A DNA stretch of 44,507 nt from an uncultured Duodenibacillus sp. (lineage in GTDB: Bacteria > Pseudomonadota > Gammaproteobacteria > Burkholderiales > Burkholderiaceae_F), in assembly GCA_944388865.1 (NCBI GenBank), contig CALXKM010000022.1, positions 1 through 44,507 of the forward strand, in the 5' to 3' direction. How positions within the stretch are numbered: the first letter of the stretch is position 1; each line of letters opens with the position of its first letter. A model generated the notes under the pieces. The model saw nothing but the letters and a program-made list of their open reading frames with translations, was not told the DNA's origin and ran no database searches. The position numbers and the translations under genes were made by a program. Positions 31,564 through 41,341 of the stretch are shown here, piece after piece.

Positions 31564-32451
31564 ATGTCAACTCGAAATTGTACGGCACGGCGCGCCTGCG
31601 CTCTGCCCGAGCTTGCGCTTGTTCGCGTCTCAGGCCAAGATCGCGTCAAATTTCTTCAGGGCCAGCTCACAAACGACGTCACCAAACTTCAAAGCGGCAT
31701 GCTGATGACAGCCGGCTGGTGCTCGCCCAAAGGGCGGCTTTTGTCGACGCCGAGACTTTTTGTCGATGGAGAGGCCATCGGCATGCTCATTGATGCGGGC
31801 AACGCTCAAAAGCTCATTGAAAGACTTCGCATGTACGTTTTGCGCAGCAAAGTCGTCATCGAACTCGATTGCTCGCGCAAAGCCGCAGGCATTCTCGGTG
31901 AAGTACCCGAACTTCCTGAAGGGTCATTGGTCTTCAACCAATTGGGCATGGCGCAAAGCGTTCAGATTGGGCTTGCTGCCGCAAGCTCCCGGTCTCTGGC
32001 CATTGTTCCTGCTCAACTTGATCTCTCGAGCGATTCTTCTCAATACTGGTCAGCATCGGCGGCCGCGGGCGACCCATGGGTCTTTGGCCCCGCACTCGAG
32101 CAGTTCGTGCCTCAGGCAATCAACCTTGAACTAGTCGGCGGCGTGAGCTTTACCAAGGGCTGCTACACCGGTCAGGAGGTCGTCAGCCGCGTCGAGCACA
32201 TCGGCAAAACGCCGCGGCGCGGCGCGCTTGCCGTGGCCGAAGGCGAAGCAGTGCTCGCGCCGATGACGGAAATTGTCGACGAAAGCGGGGCTGCCGCAGG
32301 CGTCGTCGTTTATTCTGCGTCAATCAACGGCAAGACTGCGGCCTTCGTGCAGCTTCCTGTTGAGCTGCTGCAAGGCGCAAAGTCCCTTTCGGCTGCCGGC
32401 AGAGCGCTCACGCTGATGCCGCTACCCTACGGCTACGAACGGCATCACTAA
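31564..32451 (+). CDS. ygfZ: tRNA-modifying/Fe-S cluster repair protein YgfZ
   Basis: This 295-residue folate-binding relative of GcvT supports Fe-S enzymes such as MiaB. The family signature K-G-C-Y-x-G-Q-E is visible in FTKGCYTGQEVVSRVEHIGK, with FLQGQLTNDV near the N-terminus. The start MSTRNC is chosen, although the ATG lacks a Shine-Dalgarno sequence. It is divergent from mltG and upstream of map. Confidence 0.93.
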   Translation: MSTRNCTARRACALPELALVRVSGQDRVKFLQGQLTNDVTKLQSGMLMTAGWCSPKGRLLSTPRLFVDGEAIGMLIDAGNAQKLIERLRMYVLRSKVVIELDCSRKAAGILGEVPELPEGSLVFNQLGMAQSVQIGLAAASSRSLAIVPAQLDLSSDSSQYWSASAAAGDPWVFGPALEQFVPQAINLELVGGVSFTKGCYTGQEVVSRVEHIGKTPRRGALAVAEGEAVLAPMTEIVDESGAAAGVVVYSASINGKTAAFVQLPVELLQGAKSLSAAGRALTLMPLPYGYERHH

Positions 32452-32518
32452 AAGAAGAGCCTGCGGCCAAAATCAACCTTCATAGATACTTTGAATTGAT
32501 TTTTATTTTTTAAGCACC

Positions 32519-33352
32519 ATGTCCGACAAAAAGATCATCATCTACACGCCCGAAGAAATCGAAGCCATGCGCGATGTCTGCCGACGCGCGAGCGAGCTTC
32601 TTGACTTCATTACGCCCTACGTCAAGGTCGGCGTGAGCACTCTTAAGCTTGACGAACTCATGCTCGAGCACACCGAAAAGGTGCTTGAAGCCAAATCGGC
32701 CTGCCTCAACTACTGCCCTTCGGGCATGACTCCTTATCCGCGAGCAACCTGCATTTCGGTCAACAACGTCATCTGCCACGGCATTCCGAGCGAAAAGAAG
32801 ATTCTCAAAAACGGCGACATCGTCAACATCGACGTCACCATCGTCAAAGACGGCTTTTACGGCGACACGTCGCGCATGTTCATCGTCGGCAAGCCTACGA
32901 TTGCCGGCAAGCGTTTGGTCGAAGCAACTTGGGGGTGCATGTGGGCGGGCATTGAAGCGGTCAAGCCCGGCAACTGCTTCAACGACATCGGCATTGCCTG
33001 CCAGAAGTTCTGCGCCCCGCTCGGGCTGTCCATCGTGCACGAGTACGGCGGCCACGGCATCGGACGCGTTTTTCACGGCGAGCCGCATGTGAGCCATGTG
33101 CCGCTTTCCATTCCCACGGCCAAGTTTGAGCCCGGCATGGTCTTTACGGTAGAACCAATGGTCAATGCAGGCAAGCGCCACATCATGGATCTTAACGACG
33201 GCTGGACGGTGGTCACCAAGGACCGCTCGCTTTCGGCGCAGTGGGAGCTGCAGATTGCCGTCACCGAAACGGGCTACGATGTGCTCACCGCCTCGGCCGG
33301 AATGCGAGAAGCGCCCGAATGGGTTAAAGGTTGGAAAAAACCCGTCTTCTAG
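32519..33352 (+). CDS. map: Methionine aminopeptidase, type I
   Basis: This 277-residue dimetal hydrolase removes the initiator Met. The metal ligands lie in NIDVTIVKDGFYGDTSRMF (two Asp), YGGHGIGRVFHGEPH (His), FTVEPMVN (Glu) and WELQIAVTE (Glu). Map is next to glnD here instead of the rpsB operon, as in many proteobacteria. A hairpin terminator follows. Confidence 0.96.
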   Translation: MSDKKIIIYTPEEIEAMRDVCRRASELLDFITPYVKVGVSTLKLDELMLEHTEKVLEAKSACLNYCPSGMTPYPRATCISVNNVICHGIPSEKKILKNGDIVNIDVTIVKDGFYGDTSRMFIVGKPTIAGKRLVEATWGCMWAGIEAVKPGNCFNDIGIACQKFCAPLGLSIVHEYGGHGIGRVFHGEPHVSHVPLSIPTAKFEPGMVFTVEPMVNAGKRHIMDLNDGWTVVTKDRSLSAQWELQIAVTETGYDVLTASAGMREAPEWVKGWKKPVF

Positions 33353-33388
33353 CCGAATTCTCGCCTTGGCGTTAAGTTGAACTCATCG

Positions 33389-33427
33389 CGGGCACGAGCC
33401 GCTTTTTCTTAGGCTCGCGCCCGTTTT
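33389..33427 (+). terminator. Intrinsic terminator after map
   Basis: CGGGCACGAGCC pairs with GGCTCGCGCCCG over 12 positions with one mismatch. The loop is 11 bases and four Ts follow. It separates map from glnD. Confidence 0.65.
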
Positions 33428-33554
33428 GCGCAAATTGCTTTCGGGGCGCTTGCAAACCTTTGTTGCGCAAGACGACGCAGTTGCGCAAAATAGTTGTTCT
33501 GCAGTTCATTTTGAAGTCTTTTTTTCAGGTAAAGACGTTTTTTCGACCTTATCC

Positions 33555-36116
33555 ATGGCAAGCACATCCGCAGCACACTCCACTGAAGTCATTCGGCAAA
33601 GAATCGGCGAAGACTTTCTTCGCGTCGGCCGCGTCGGCGAATATCTCAAGCGCAACACGACCGCCGTCGACCGATTCGTACGCGAAACGGCGTACTCCTG
33701 CGGCCTTGAGGAATTGCCGTTGGCCGTTGCGGCCGTTGGCGGCTACGGGCGCTCGGAGATGTTTCCCTACTCGGACATCGACATTTTGGTGCTCGTGGGC
33801 GACTACAGCGACAAACTCAAGGTCGCAGTTGAAGCCTTCATCACCAACCTCTGGGAACTTGGCCTGACGGTGGGCAGCGCCGTGCGCACAAGCGACGAAA
33901 TGATTGCAGCCTGCAAAGAAGACATTTCCGTTGCCACAGCCTTTATGGAAGCGCGGTTTTTGCTTGGCCAAAGGTCCTTGTTCGATGAGACCTATGCGCG
34001 CTACCGCACGACGCTCGACAAGCGCGTTTTCTTTCGCAGCAAAATGCTCGAAATGCGCCAGCGCCATCAGCGCTACGATGAAACGCCCTACGCGCTTGAG
34101 CCTAATGTCAAGGAAAGTCCGGGAGGACTTCGCGACCTGCAGGTCTTTTTGTGGTGCGCACGCTGCGCCGGATTCGGCAGCAACTGGAAGGAATTGGCCA
34201 AAAGCGGGCTGATCACCGACACCGAAGCTTGGCATCTTGCCGAGTGTCATCACTTTCTGCGCGACATCCGCATCAGACTGCATCTATTGAGAAAACGCCA
34301 CGAGGATCGCTTGATTTTCGATGTGCAGACAGCGCTTGCCGAAAACGCCGGCTACAAAAAGATCGGTGCTCTGCGCCCGAGCGAAGCGCTCATGAAGCGC
34401 TACTACCTCAATGCCAAGAACATCATGCAGCTGCAGGAAATTTTGCTTGCGGCCATTTCTGAAAAAATTTTTGAAGAAAAGCTTCCCTCGCAAACCTCAC
34501 CCATTGAAGGCGTTTTCGTCGCCCGAGGCGATGCACTCGACATATCCGATCCGGATGTATTTACTGCGGATCACCGCAACATACTCAAGACCTTTTATCT
34601 GTTTGCCACGCACTTTGAACTCAAGCGCTGCTCAACGCGGCTATTGCGGCTTTTGTGGCACATGCGCGATCGCGTCACCGACGACTTCAGAAACGATGCC
34701 GACAACAAAGCTGTCTTTTTGTCAGCTTTAAAACTTAAGTACGGCACCTACCACTTTCTGAAAAATCTCAACGTCTGGGGCATTCTCGGGCGCTTTCTTC
34801 CCGTCTGGCGGCGCATCGTAGGCCAAATGCAGCACGATCTGTTTCATGCCTACACGGTCGATCAGCACACAATCCGCACGGTGAAGTTTCTGCGGCGCTT
34901 TACGCACTCTTCTTATGCTCATGAATATCCGCTGTGCTCGCAGATCATCAGCGAAATGAACGAACCCTGGAGACTGGTGCTTGCCGGCCTTTTTCACGAT
35001 ATTGCCAAAGGCCGCGGCGGCAGCCACGAAGAGCTCGGAGCCAAAGAGGTGCGGCTTTTCGGCGAGAACTTCGGCCTTCAAGAAAAAGACATCGCCTATG
35101 TGGAATTTCTTGTGCGCCACCACATTCTGATGAGCCACGTGGCGCAAAAAAAAGACATCACCAACCCGGAGGTCGTCGCAGAATTTGCGCGCACGGTCGA
35201 CACAAAAGAAAAATTGGACGGCCTGTATCTGCTCACCGTTGCCGACATCCGCGCCACGAGTCCCAAAGTTTGGAACGCCTGGAAAGAGCAGCTTCTCACA
35301 GAACTCTACAAAAGCACGCTGCAGATCCTGCAGGGCAAAGAGGGCGACTATACGCGCGGCAGCGTTTTTGCCATGCACCGCGAAAAAGCCATTGAGCTCG
35401 TGCGTGAAGCGGGCATTCCCGATACGGTGCGCGATGAATTCTGGCGTGAACTCAATATCGTCTATTTTCTGCGTCATTCGCCCGAAGACATCGCCTGGCA
35501 CACTCAGGAACTTGCCTGGGAGCCCAACATCGCCGTGCCTGTGGTTCGCGCCCGCGGCACAAATGTGACCGACACGGTCGAAGTTCTGGTCTACACCAAA
35601 GACCAAAAAGATCTTTTTGCCCGGGTGGTGGCTTTCTTTGAACGCTCAGGGCTTTCGGTGCTCGACGCCCGCATTCACACCACCACGCACGGCTGGGCGC
35701 TTGATACTTTTCTCGTTTCAGACCGCAGAAAAAACGATACGCAGGCTCTGCGCCCCATGATCGAAGAGCGGCTCTCGCGAGCAATCTCCGAGGGTAAACC
35801 CCTGCCCGATCCCAAACCCGGCAAGCTCTCGCGGCGCAGCCGCAGCTTTCCGACGCCGCCCCTGGTCGACATTGAACGCGACGAAAGCCAGCACAGCTGG
35901 GTGCTGCAGGTCACCTGCAATGACAGGCTCGGGCTTTTGTTTGCCATTGCCGTCGTGCTCGCGCGTCACGGCATTAATCTGGCCACGGCCAAAATCTCCA
36001 CCATGGACGAACGAGTCGAAGACGTCTTTTTGATCGAGGGCGCCGTGCTCGAAGATCCCGATCAGGTCGTGCAGATCGAAAACGAACTGCTCGATGCAGT
36101 CACAAACGCAAAATAA
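33555..36116 (+). CDS. glnD: PII uridylyltransferase/uridylyl-removing enzyme
   Basis: This 853-residue protein is the glutamine sensor that modifies PII to control nitrogen assimilation. The nucleotidyltransferase core is GGYGRSEMFPYSDIDILVL near residue 65. The HD domain is FHDIAKGRGGSHEELGA, and two ACT domains end the protein (EVLVYTKDQKDLFARVV and VTCNDRLGLLFAIAVVL). The start MASTSAAHS is chosen because upstream residues in frame do not match the family. Length is slightly below the E. coli 890. No glnB or amtB is nearby. Confidence 0.95.
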   Translation: MASTSAAHSTEVIRQRIGEDFLRVGRVGEYLKRNTTAVDRFVRETAYSCGLEELPLAVAAVGGYGRSEMFPYSDIDILVLVGDYSDKLKVAVEAFITNLWELGLTVGSAVRTSDEMIAACKEDISVATAFMEARFLLGQRSLFDETYARYRTTLDKRVFFRSKMLEMRQRHQRYDETPYALEPNVKESPGGLRDLQVFLWCARCAGFGSNWKELAKSGLITDTEAWHLAECHHFLRDIRIRLHLLRKRHEDRLIFDVQTALAENAGYKKIGALRPSEALMKRYYLNAKNIMQLQEILLAAISEKIFEEKLPSQTSPIEGVFVARGDALDISDPDVFTADHRNILKTFYLFATHFELKRCSTRLLRLLWHMRDRVTDDFRNDADNKAVFLSALKLKYGTYHFLKNLNVWGILGRFLPVWRRIVGQMQHDLFHAYTVDQHTIRTVKFLRRFTHSSYAHEYPLCSQIISEMNEPWRLVLAGLFHDIAKGRGGSHEELGAKEVRLFGENFGLQEKDIAYVEFLVRHHILMSHVAQKKDITNPEVVAEFARTVDTKEKLDGLYLLTVADIRATSPKVWNAWKEQLLTELYKSTLQILQGKEGDYTRGSVFAMHREKAIELVREAGIPDTVRDEFWRELNIVYFLRHSPEDIAWHTQELAWEPNIAVPVVRARGTNVTDTVEVLVYTKDQKDLFARVVAFFERSGLSVLDARIHTTTHGWALDTFLVSDRRKNDTQALRPMIEERLSRAISEGKPLPDPKPGKLSRRSRSFPTPPLVDIERDESQHSWVLQVTCNDRLGLLFAIAVVLARHGINLATAKISTMDERVEDVFLIEGAVLEDPDQVVQIENELLDAVTNAK

Positions 36117-36135
36117 GCGCTTTACAAACACGCTT

Positions 36136-36159
36136 CAGGCGGCTCAAATGAGCCGCCTG
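36136..36159. terminator. Hairpin between convergent glnD and the binding-protein gene
   Basis: CAGGCGGCTCA and TGAGCCGCCTG are exact arms around AA. It is very GC-rich with no T-run on either side, so it probably acts as a Rho-assisted or mRNA-protecting hairpin. Confidence 0.4.
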
Positions 36160-36172
36160 AGACGTTGGAGCG

Positions 36173-36952
36173 TTATTTCGCGAGCAGCTCCTTGGGAGGC
36201 TCTTCGCCGAACCACTTCACATAGATTTTGGTGAATTCGCCATTGGCGCGAGCCTTGTCGATGGCTGCATCGAGCTCCTTCATGAGCGCTGTGTTGTTTT
36301 TGGCCACAGGAAAGCCGAATGCCTCGCTGTTGAGCGTCTCGGGCAAGTGGTAGTAGTCACCTGCCGACTGCGGGCGCGAAGCCAGGAAATAGGCCGTCAC
36401 AGGTCTGTCTCCGATCACAGCCTGACAGCCCTTGTTGTTGAGCTCCAGATAGGCCTCGTTGATCGTATTGAAGTTGCGCACCCTGGCTCCGGGAACTTTA
36501 GCCGCGCGCATAGAGCCCGATGTGCCGATCTGCGCGCAGATCGTGCAGTTTTCGATGTCCTTGACGCTTTTGATTTTGTCCTTGTCTTCGGCGCGCACAA
36601 GAATCGAAAGACCCGACAAGTAGTAGGGCTTGGAAAAGAGCACGCGCTTGGCGCGCTCTGGCGTGATCGTAAAGGCCGAGGCGCCGACATCGGTGATGCC
36701 TGTCAAAATGGCCGGAATGATGGCATCAAAGCCCATGTTGGTCACTTCAAGCTTGCGGCCCATTTGCGAGGCTGCATACTCAAGCAGATCAATTTCAAAG
36801 CCCACGGGCTTTCGTGTATCGGTATCAAAGAACACGAACGGAGCATAAGTGCTCTCGCAGGCCATGCGAAGCAGCTTGCCGTCTTCGGCGTGAGCCTGTA
36901 CGCAGACTGCGGCAGCAGCGCAGGCTGCCGCAAGAATCTTCTTCTTTACCAT
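36173..36952 (-). CDS. Periplasmic amino-acid-type ABC substrate-binding protein
   Basis: This 259-residue protein has a signal peptide (MVKKKILAAACAAAAVCVQAHA). The family 3 solute-binding fold is seen in ESTYAPFVFFDTDTRKPVGFEIDLLEYAAS, GFDAIIPAILTG, VGASAFTITPERAKRVLFSKPYY and the C-terminal GEFTKIYVKWFGEEP. Polar amino acids are usual ligands. No permease or ATPase gene is adjacent, so it is an orphan and must work with a remote transporter. GGAG stands before the ATG. Confidence 0.9.
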   Translation of the reverse strand: MVKKKILAAACAAAAVCVQAHAEDGKLLRMACESTYAPFVFFDTDTRKPVGFEIDLLEYAASQMGRKLEVTNMGFDAIIPAILTGITDVGASAFTITPERAKRVLFSKPYYLSGLSILVRAEDKDKIKSVKDIENCTICAQIGTSGSMRAAKVPGARVRNFNTINEAYLELNNKGCQAVIGDRPVTAYFLASRPQSAGDYYHLPETLNSEAFGFPVAKNNTALMKELDAAIDKARANGEFTKIYVKWFGEEPPKELLAK

Positions 36953-37085
36953 TTGTTGTGTCTCCCTTTTGGTTGTATGAGTTGACGACTTCAAATCGTC
37001 CAAGACGCTCTTTTGCGCACCGTCAGCTTTCGGTTTTTGTTTCGCGGCGCGCCGCCTTCGAGCGAAGCAGACAATTTTCAATCTT

Positions 37086-38405
37086 TTACTTTCGATCTGC
37101 AAGATCGGGCACGTGGCGCAGCTCGTGTCCCGTAAAGAGCTGACGCGGCCGTCCAATGCGATAGTGCGGATCGTTGATGTGTTCGTTGAGCTGCGCAATC
37201 CAGCCCACCGTGCGGGCAAGCGCAAATATGGCCGTAAAAAGCGGCACGGGAATGCCGATTGCCTTTTGCACAATGCCTGAGTAGAAGTCCACGTTGGGAT
37301 AGAGATGGCGCGAGATGAAGTAATCGTCCTCAAGCGCAATCTGCTCGAGCTTCATGGCAAGCTTAAAGACGGGATCGTCGTGCAGCCCAAGCTCATCGAG
37401 CACTTCGTGGCAGGTTTCGCGCATGAGCTTGGCGCGCGGATCGTAGCTCTTGTAGACACGGTGGCCAAAGCCCATCAAGCGCTCGCCGCTCGTCTTGTCC
37501 TTGACGCGGGCGATGAATTTGCCCAGATTATCGATGCCGCCCTCGGCCTGCAGTCTGTAGAGCATGTTGAGCGCCGCCTCGTTGGCCCCGCCGTGCTGCG
37601 GCCCCCAAAGACAGGCAACGCCCGCGGCGATGGCCGCAAAGGGGCTTGTACCCGAGCTCACGCACAGCCGCACCGTTGAAGTCGAAGCATTCTGCTCATG
37701 ATCGGCATGAAGGATGAAAATGCGATCCAGAGCGCGGGCAATGACATCGTTGACGACATACTCCTCGCACGGAATGGCAAACATCATGCGCAGAAAGTTG
37801 GCGGCGTAGGAAAGGCCGTTTTTGGGCCAAATGAAGGGCTCGCCCACCGAATACTTGTGCGAAAAAGCCACCAGTGTGGGCATCTTGCCGATGAGCTGAA
37901 TGGCTGCCGCACGACGCTGCCCCGGATCGAGAATATTGGCGCTTTGCGGATAAAAGGCCGACATGGCCCCGACAAGTCCTGTGAGAATAGCCATCGGGTG
38001 CGCGTCGCGCCTAAAGCCTCTGAGGAAGAACTCGAGCTGCTCGTGAATCATCGTGTGATGCATCACTTCCCACTCAAAGGCACTCTTTTGCTCGGCATTG
38101 GGAAGCTCCCCATTTAAGAGCAGATAGCAAACCTCAAGGTAGTTGCACTTAGCGGCAATCTCCTCAATCGGATAGCCTCGGTACAAAAGCATTCCCTTGG
38201 CGCCGTCAACGTAGGTAATGGCGCTGCGGCAGGATGCCGTCGACATGAAGCCTGGATCATAGGTGAACTTGCCCGACTGCTTGTAGAGCGTCGTAATGTC
38301 AATCACATCAGGACCCATCGTGCCCGAATGCATCGGCAGCACAACATCGGGCGAACCGTCTGAAAAGACCAGTCTGACGGTCTTTTCCGTATTTTCAGCA
38401 GCCAT
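37086..38405 (-). CDS. gltA: Citrate synthase
   Basis: This 439-residue protein is a type II hexameric citrate synthase. Key residues are in [26 protein letters not shown] (His), [17 protein letters not shown] (His) and [28 protein letters not shown] holds the catalytic Asp region as usual. GGAGG precedes MAAENTEK, fixing the start. It is downstream of the odhAB-lpd operon on the same strand with a 163-base gap. Confidence 0.97.
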   Translation of the reverse strand: MAAENTEKTVRLVFSDGSPDVVLPMHSGTMGPDVIDITTLYKQSGKFTYDPGFMSTASCRSAITYVDGAKGMLLYRGYPIEEIAAKCNYLEVCYLLLNGELPNAEQKSAFEWEVMHHTMIHEQLEFFLRGFRRDAHPMAILTGLVGAMSAFYPQSANILDPGQRRAAAIQLIGKMPTLVAFSHKYSVGEPFIWPKNGLSYAANFLRMMFAIPCEEYVVNDVIARALDRIFILHADHEQNASTSTVRLCVSSGTSPFAAIAAGVACLWGPQHGGANEAALNMLYRLQAEGGIDNLGKFIARVKDKTSGERLMGFGHRVYKSYDPRAKLMRETCHEVLDELGLHDDPVFKLAMKLEQIALEDDYFISRHLYPNVDFYSGIVQKAIGIPVPLFTAIFALARTVGWIAQLNEHINDPHYRIGRPRQLFTGHELRHVPDLADRK

Positions 38406-38568
38406 CTTCGTCAGCCTCCGTCGTTTGTATTTGGGTTCTCTTAGCCTCAAGACGCGCATTACGCACTATTTGCGCCAAGCGCCTGCACTTGTTCGAAAAA
38501 CGTCTTCGCACAGACAGTCGCGAAAATTTAACCGAAAAAACGTGCCTCGAATCTTAGGGCAAACCCGA

Positions 38569-40014
38569 TTAAAGATCCGTCGCCTCTTTTCTTGCCGCCA
38601 GAGCGGCTGTCGCAAGCGCTTCGCTTAGCGACGGATGCGGATGAATCACCATGCCGAGATCCTCTGCCGTAGCCCCGAAGGCAATGGCAGAAGTCGCCTC
38701 GGCAATTATGTCGGCTGCGCCTTCCCCAAAAATATGCACGCCGACAATGCGATCCGTTCGCGCATCAGCAAGAACTTTCACAAACCCGCGCGTATCTCCC
38801 TGAGCACGGGCGCGTCCGTTGGCCGCAAAGGGACAAGTGCCGGCGCGAAGTTCGATGCCTTTTTGCGCTGCGCTCTCTTGGCTCTCGCCCACCCAAGCAG
38901 CCTCGGGATCAATATAGACAACACTCGGCACGGGAGAGTGCCAAAAGCGCGGTGCTCCTGCCGCAATGCTTTGCGCGACCTGCACCCCCTGCTCGTGCGC
39001 GTAATGTGCAAGCTGAATGCCGCCCGTCACATCGCCCACGGCCCAGATGCCCGCAACATTGGTGCGGCAAAACTGATCAACTTTGATATAGCCTTTTTCG
39101 TCAAGAGCAAGTCCAACGGCCTGCGGATTTGTCGACTCTGCAAGCGAAGTGCGGCCCACGGCCACAAGAAGCTTGTCAAAGACAGCAGTCTGCTTTTGCG
39201 AATCCCTCTCGAAGTCGACTTCTATGCCCTCTTTTGTCTTTTGCACGCGCAAAATTCTGACGCCGAGCTCAAAGTCAAATCCTTCGTCTTGCAGCTGGCT
39301 TTTTACGGCGCTGCCAACCGCTGCATCAGCTATGGGAAGAATGGAGCTTGCCGCATCGAAAAGCTGCACGCGACTGCCAAGGCGCTTCCAGACGCTTGCA
39401 AGTTCCAGCCCCACAACGCCTGCACCGATGACGCCGAGCCTGGCCGGAGGCTCGTCAAACTTCAAAGCGCCGCAATGCGAGACAATGTCCTTTTCATCCA
39501 TTTCGATGCCTGGCAGGCATCTTGGCTTCGTGCCGCAGGCGACAACGACGTTTTTGCTTTGAATCATCATCGGGCCTTGCTCGGAGTCGATGCGCACAAG
39601 AAAGCCGCTGCCCAAATTCTTTTCAAAGCGTGCAAGCCCTGCGATGCTCTTTACGCCGTACTTGGCAAAAAGCCTAGTGAGCCCGGCATTGGAAGCCTTG
39701 ACGCACCTCGCTCGGTGCTGCTGCATCTGGGCATAATCAATGTGCACTGCAGCTGCATCAACAGTAATGCCCATCGACGCAAAACCCTTTTTGAGCTGCA
39801 AAAAACGCGCCGAGGCCGACAACAGAGCCTTGCTCGGAATGCAGCCGTGGTTGGCGCACACGCCTCCCCAGGCGCCAGAGGCTCCATCATCAGGATTGGT
39901 CATCGCATCGACCACAATCGTCGACAAGCCCTGCTGAGCGGCGCGAATCGCCGCAGGATATCCGCCGGGGCCGGCGCCGATTACTAGCACATCACAAGTC
40001 GTCGTTGTCTGCAT
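38569..40014 (-). CDS. lpd: Dihydrolipoamide dehydrogenase (E3)
   Basis: This 481-residue flavoprotein has an FAD motif VLVIGAGPGGYPAAIRAAQQG near the N-terminus and the redox disulfide in GGVCANHGCIPSK. The NAD motif is GVIGAGVVGLELASVW, and the C-terminal active-site HPHPSLSEAL contributes His-Glu from the partner subunit. It lies 28 bases after odhB, so it serves 2-oxoglutarate dehydrogenase. AAAGG precedes MQTTTTC. Confidence 0.95.
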   Translation of the reverse strand: MQTTTTCDVLVIGAGPGGYPAAIRAAQQGLSTIVVDAMTNPDDGASGAWGGVCANHGCIPSKALLSASARFLQLKKGFASMGITVDAAAVHIDYAQMQQHRARCVKASNAGLTRLFAKYGVKSIAGLARFEKNLGSGFLVRIDSEQGPMMIQSKNVVVACGTKPRCLPGIEMDEKDIVSHCGALKFDEPPARLGVIGAGVVGLELASVWKRLGSRVQLFDAASSILPIADAAVGSAVKSQLQDEGFDFELGVRILRVQKTKEGIEVDFERDSQKQTAVFDKLLVAVGRTSLAESTNPQAVGLALDEKGYIKVDQFCRTNVAGIWAVGDVTGGIQLAHYAHEQGVQVAQSIAAGAPRFWHSPVPSVVYIDPEAAWVGESQESAAQKGIELRAGTCPFAANGRARAQGDTRGFVKVLADARTDRIVGVHIFGEGAADIIAEATSAIAFGATAEDLGMVIHPHPSLSEALATAALAARKEATDL

Positions 40015-40042
40015 CGCAAAACCTTTACACGCGCTTATTGAG

Positions 40043-41281
<1,239 letters not shown>

Positions 41282-41341
41282 GGCTGCAAATTCTTTTTTG
41301 GCGTTGATGTTTGATTGTCGGTTTTGCGAAAGCCGCATCTT

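Noticed and set aside
34728-35606. 292-codon frame antisense to glnD
   Set aside because: GlnD motifs (HD, ACT) occupy the plus strand, and the reverse frame is a typical shadow.
38635-39987. 450-codon plus-strand frame antisense to lpd
   Set aside because: Lpd is intact and highly conserved on the minus strand. The antisense frame is rich in Arg/His/Ser, has no domain and follows lpd codon positions.
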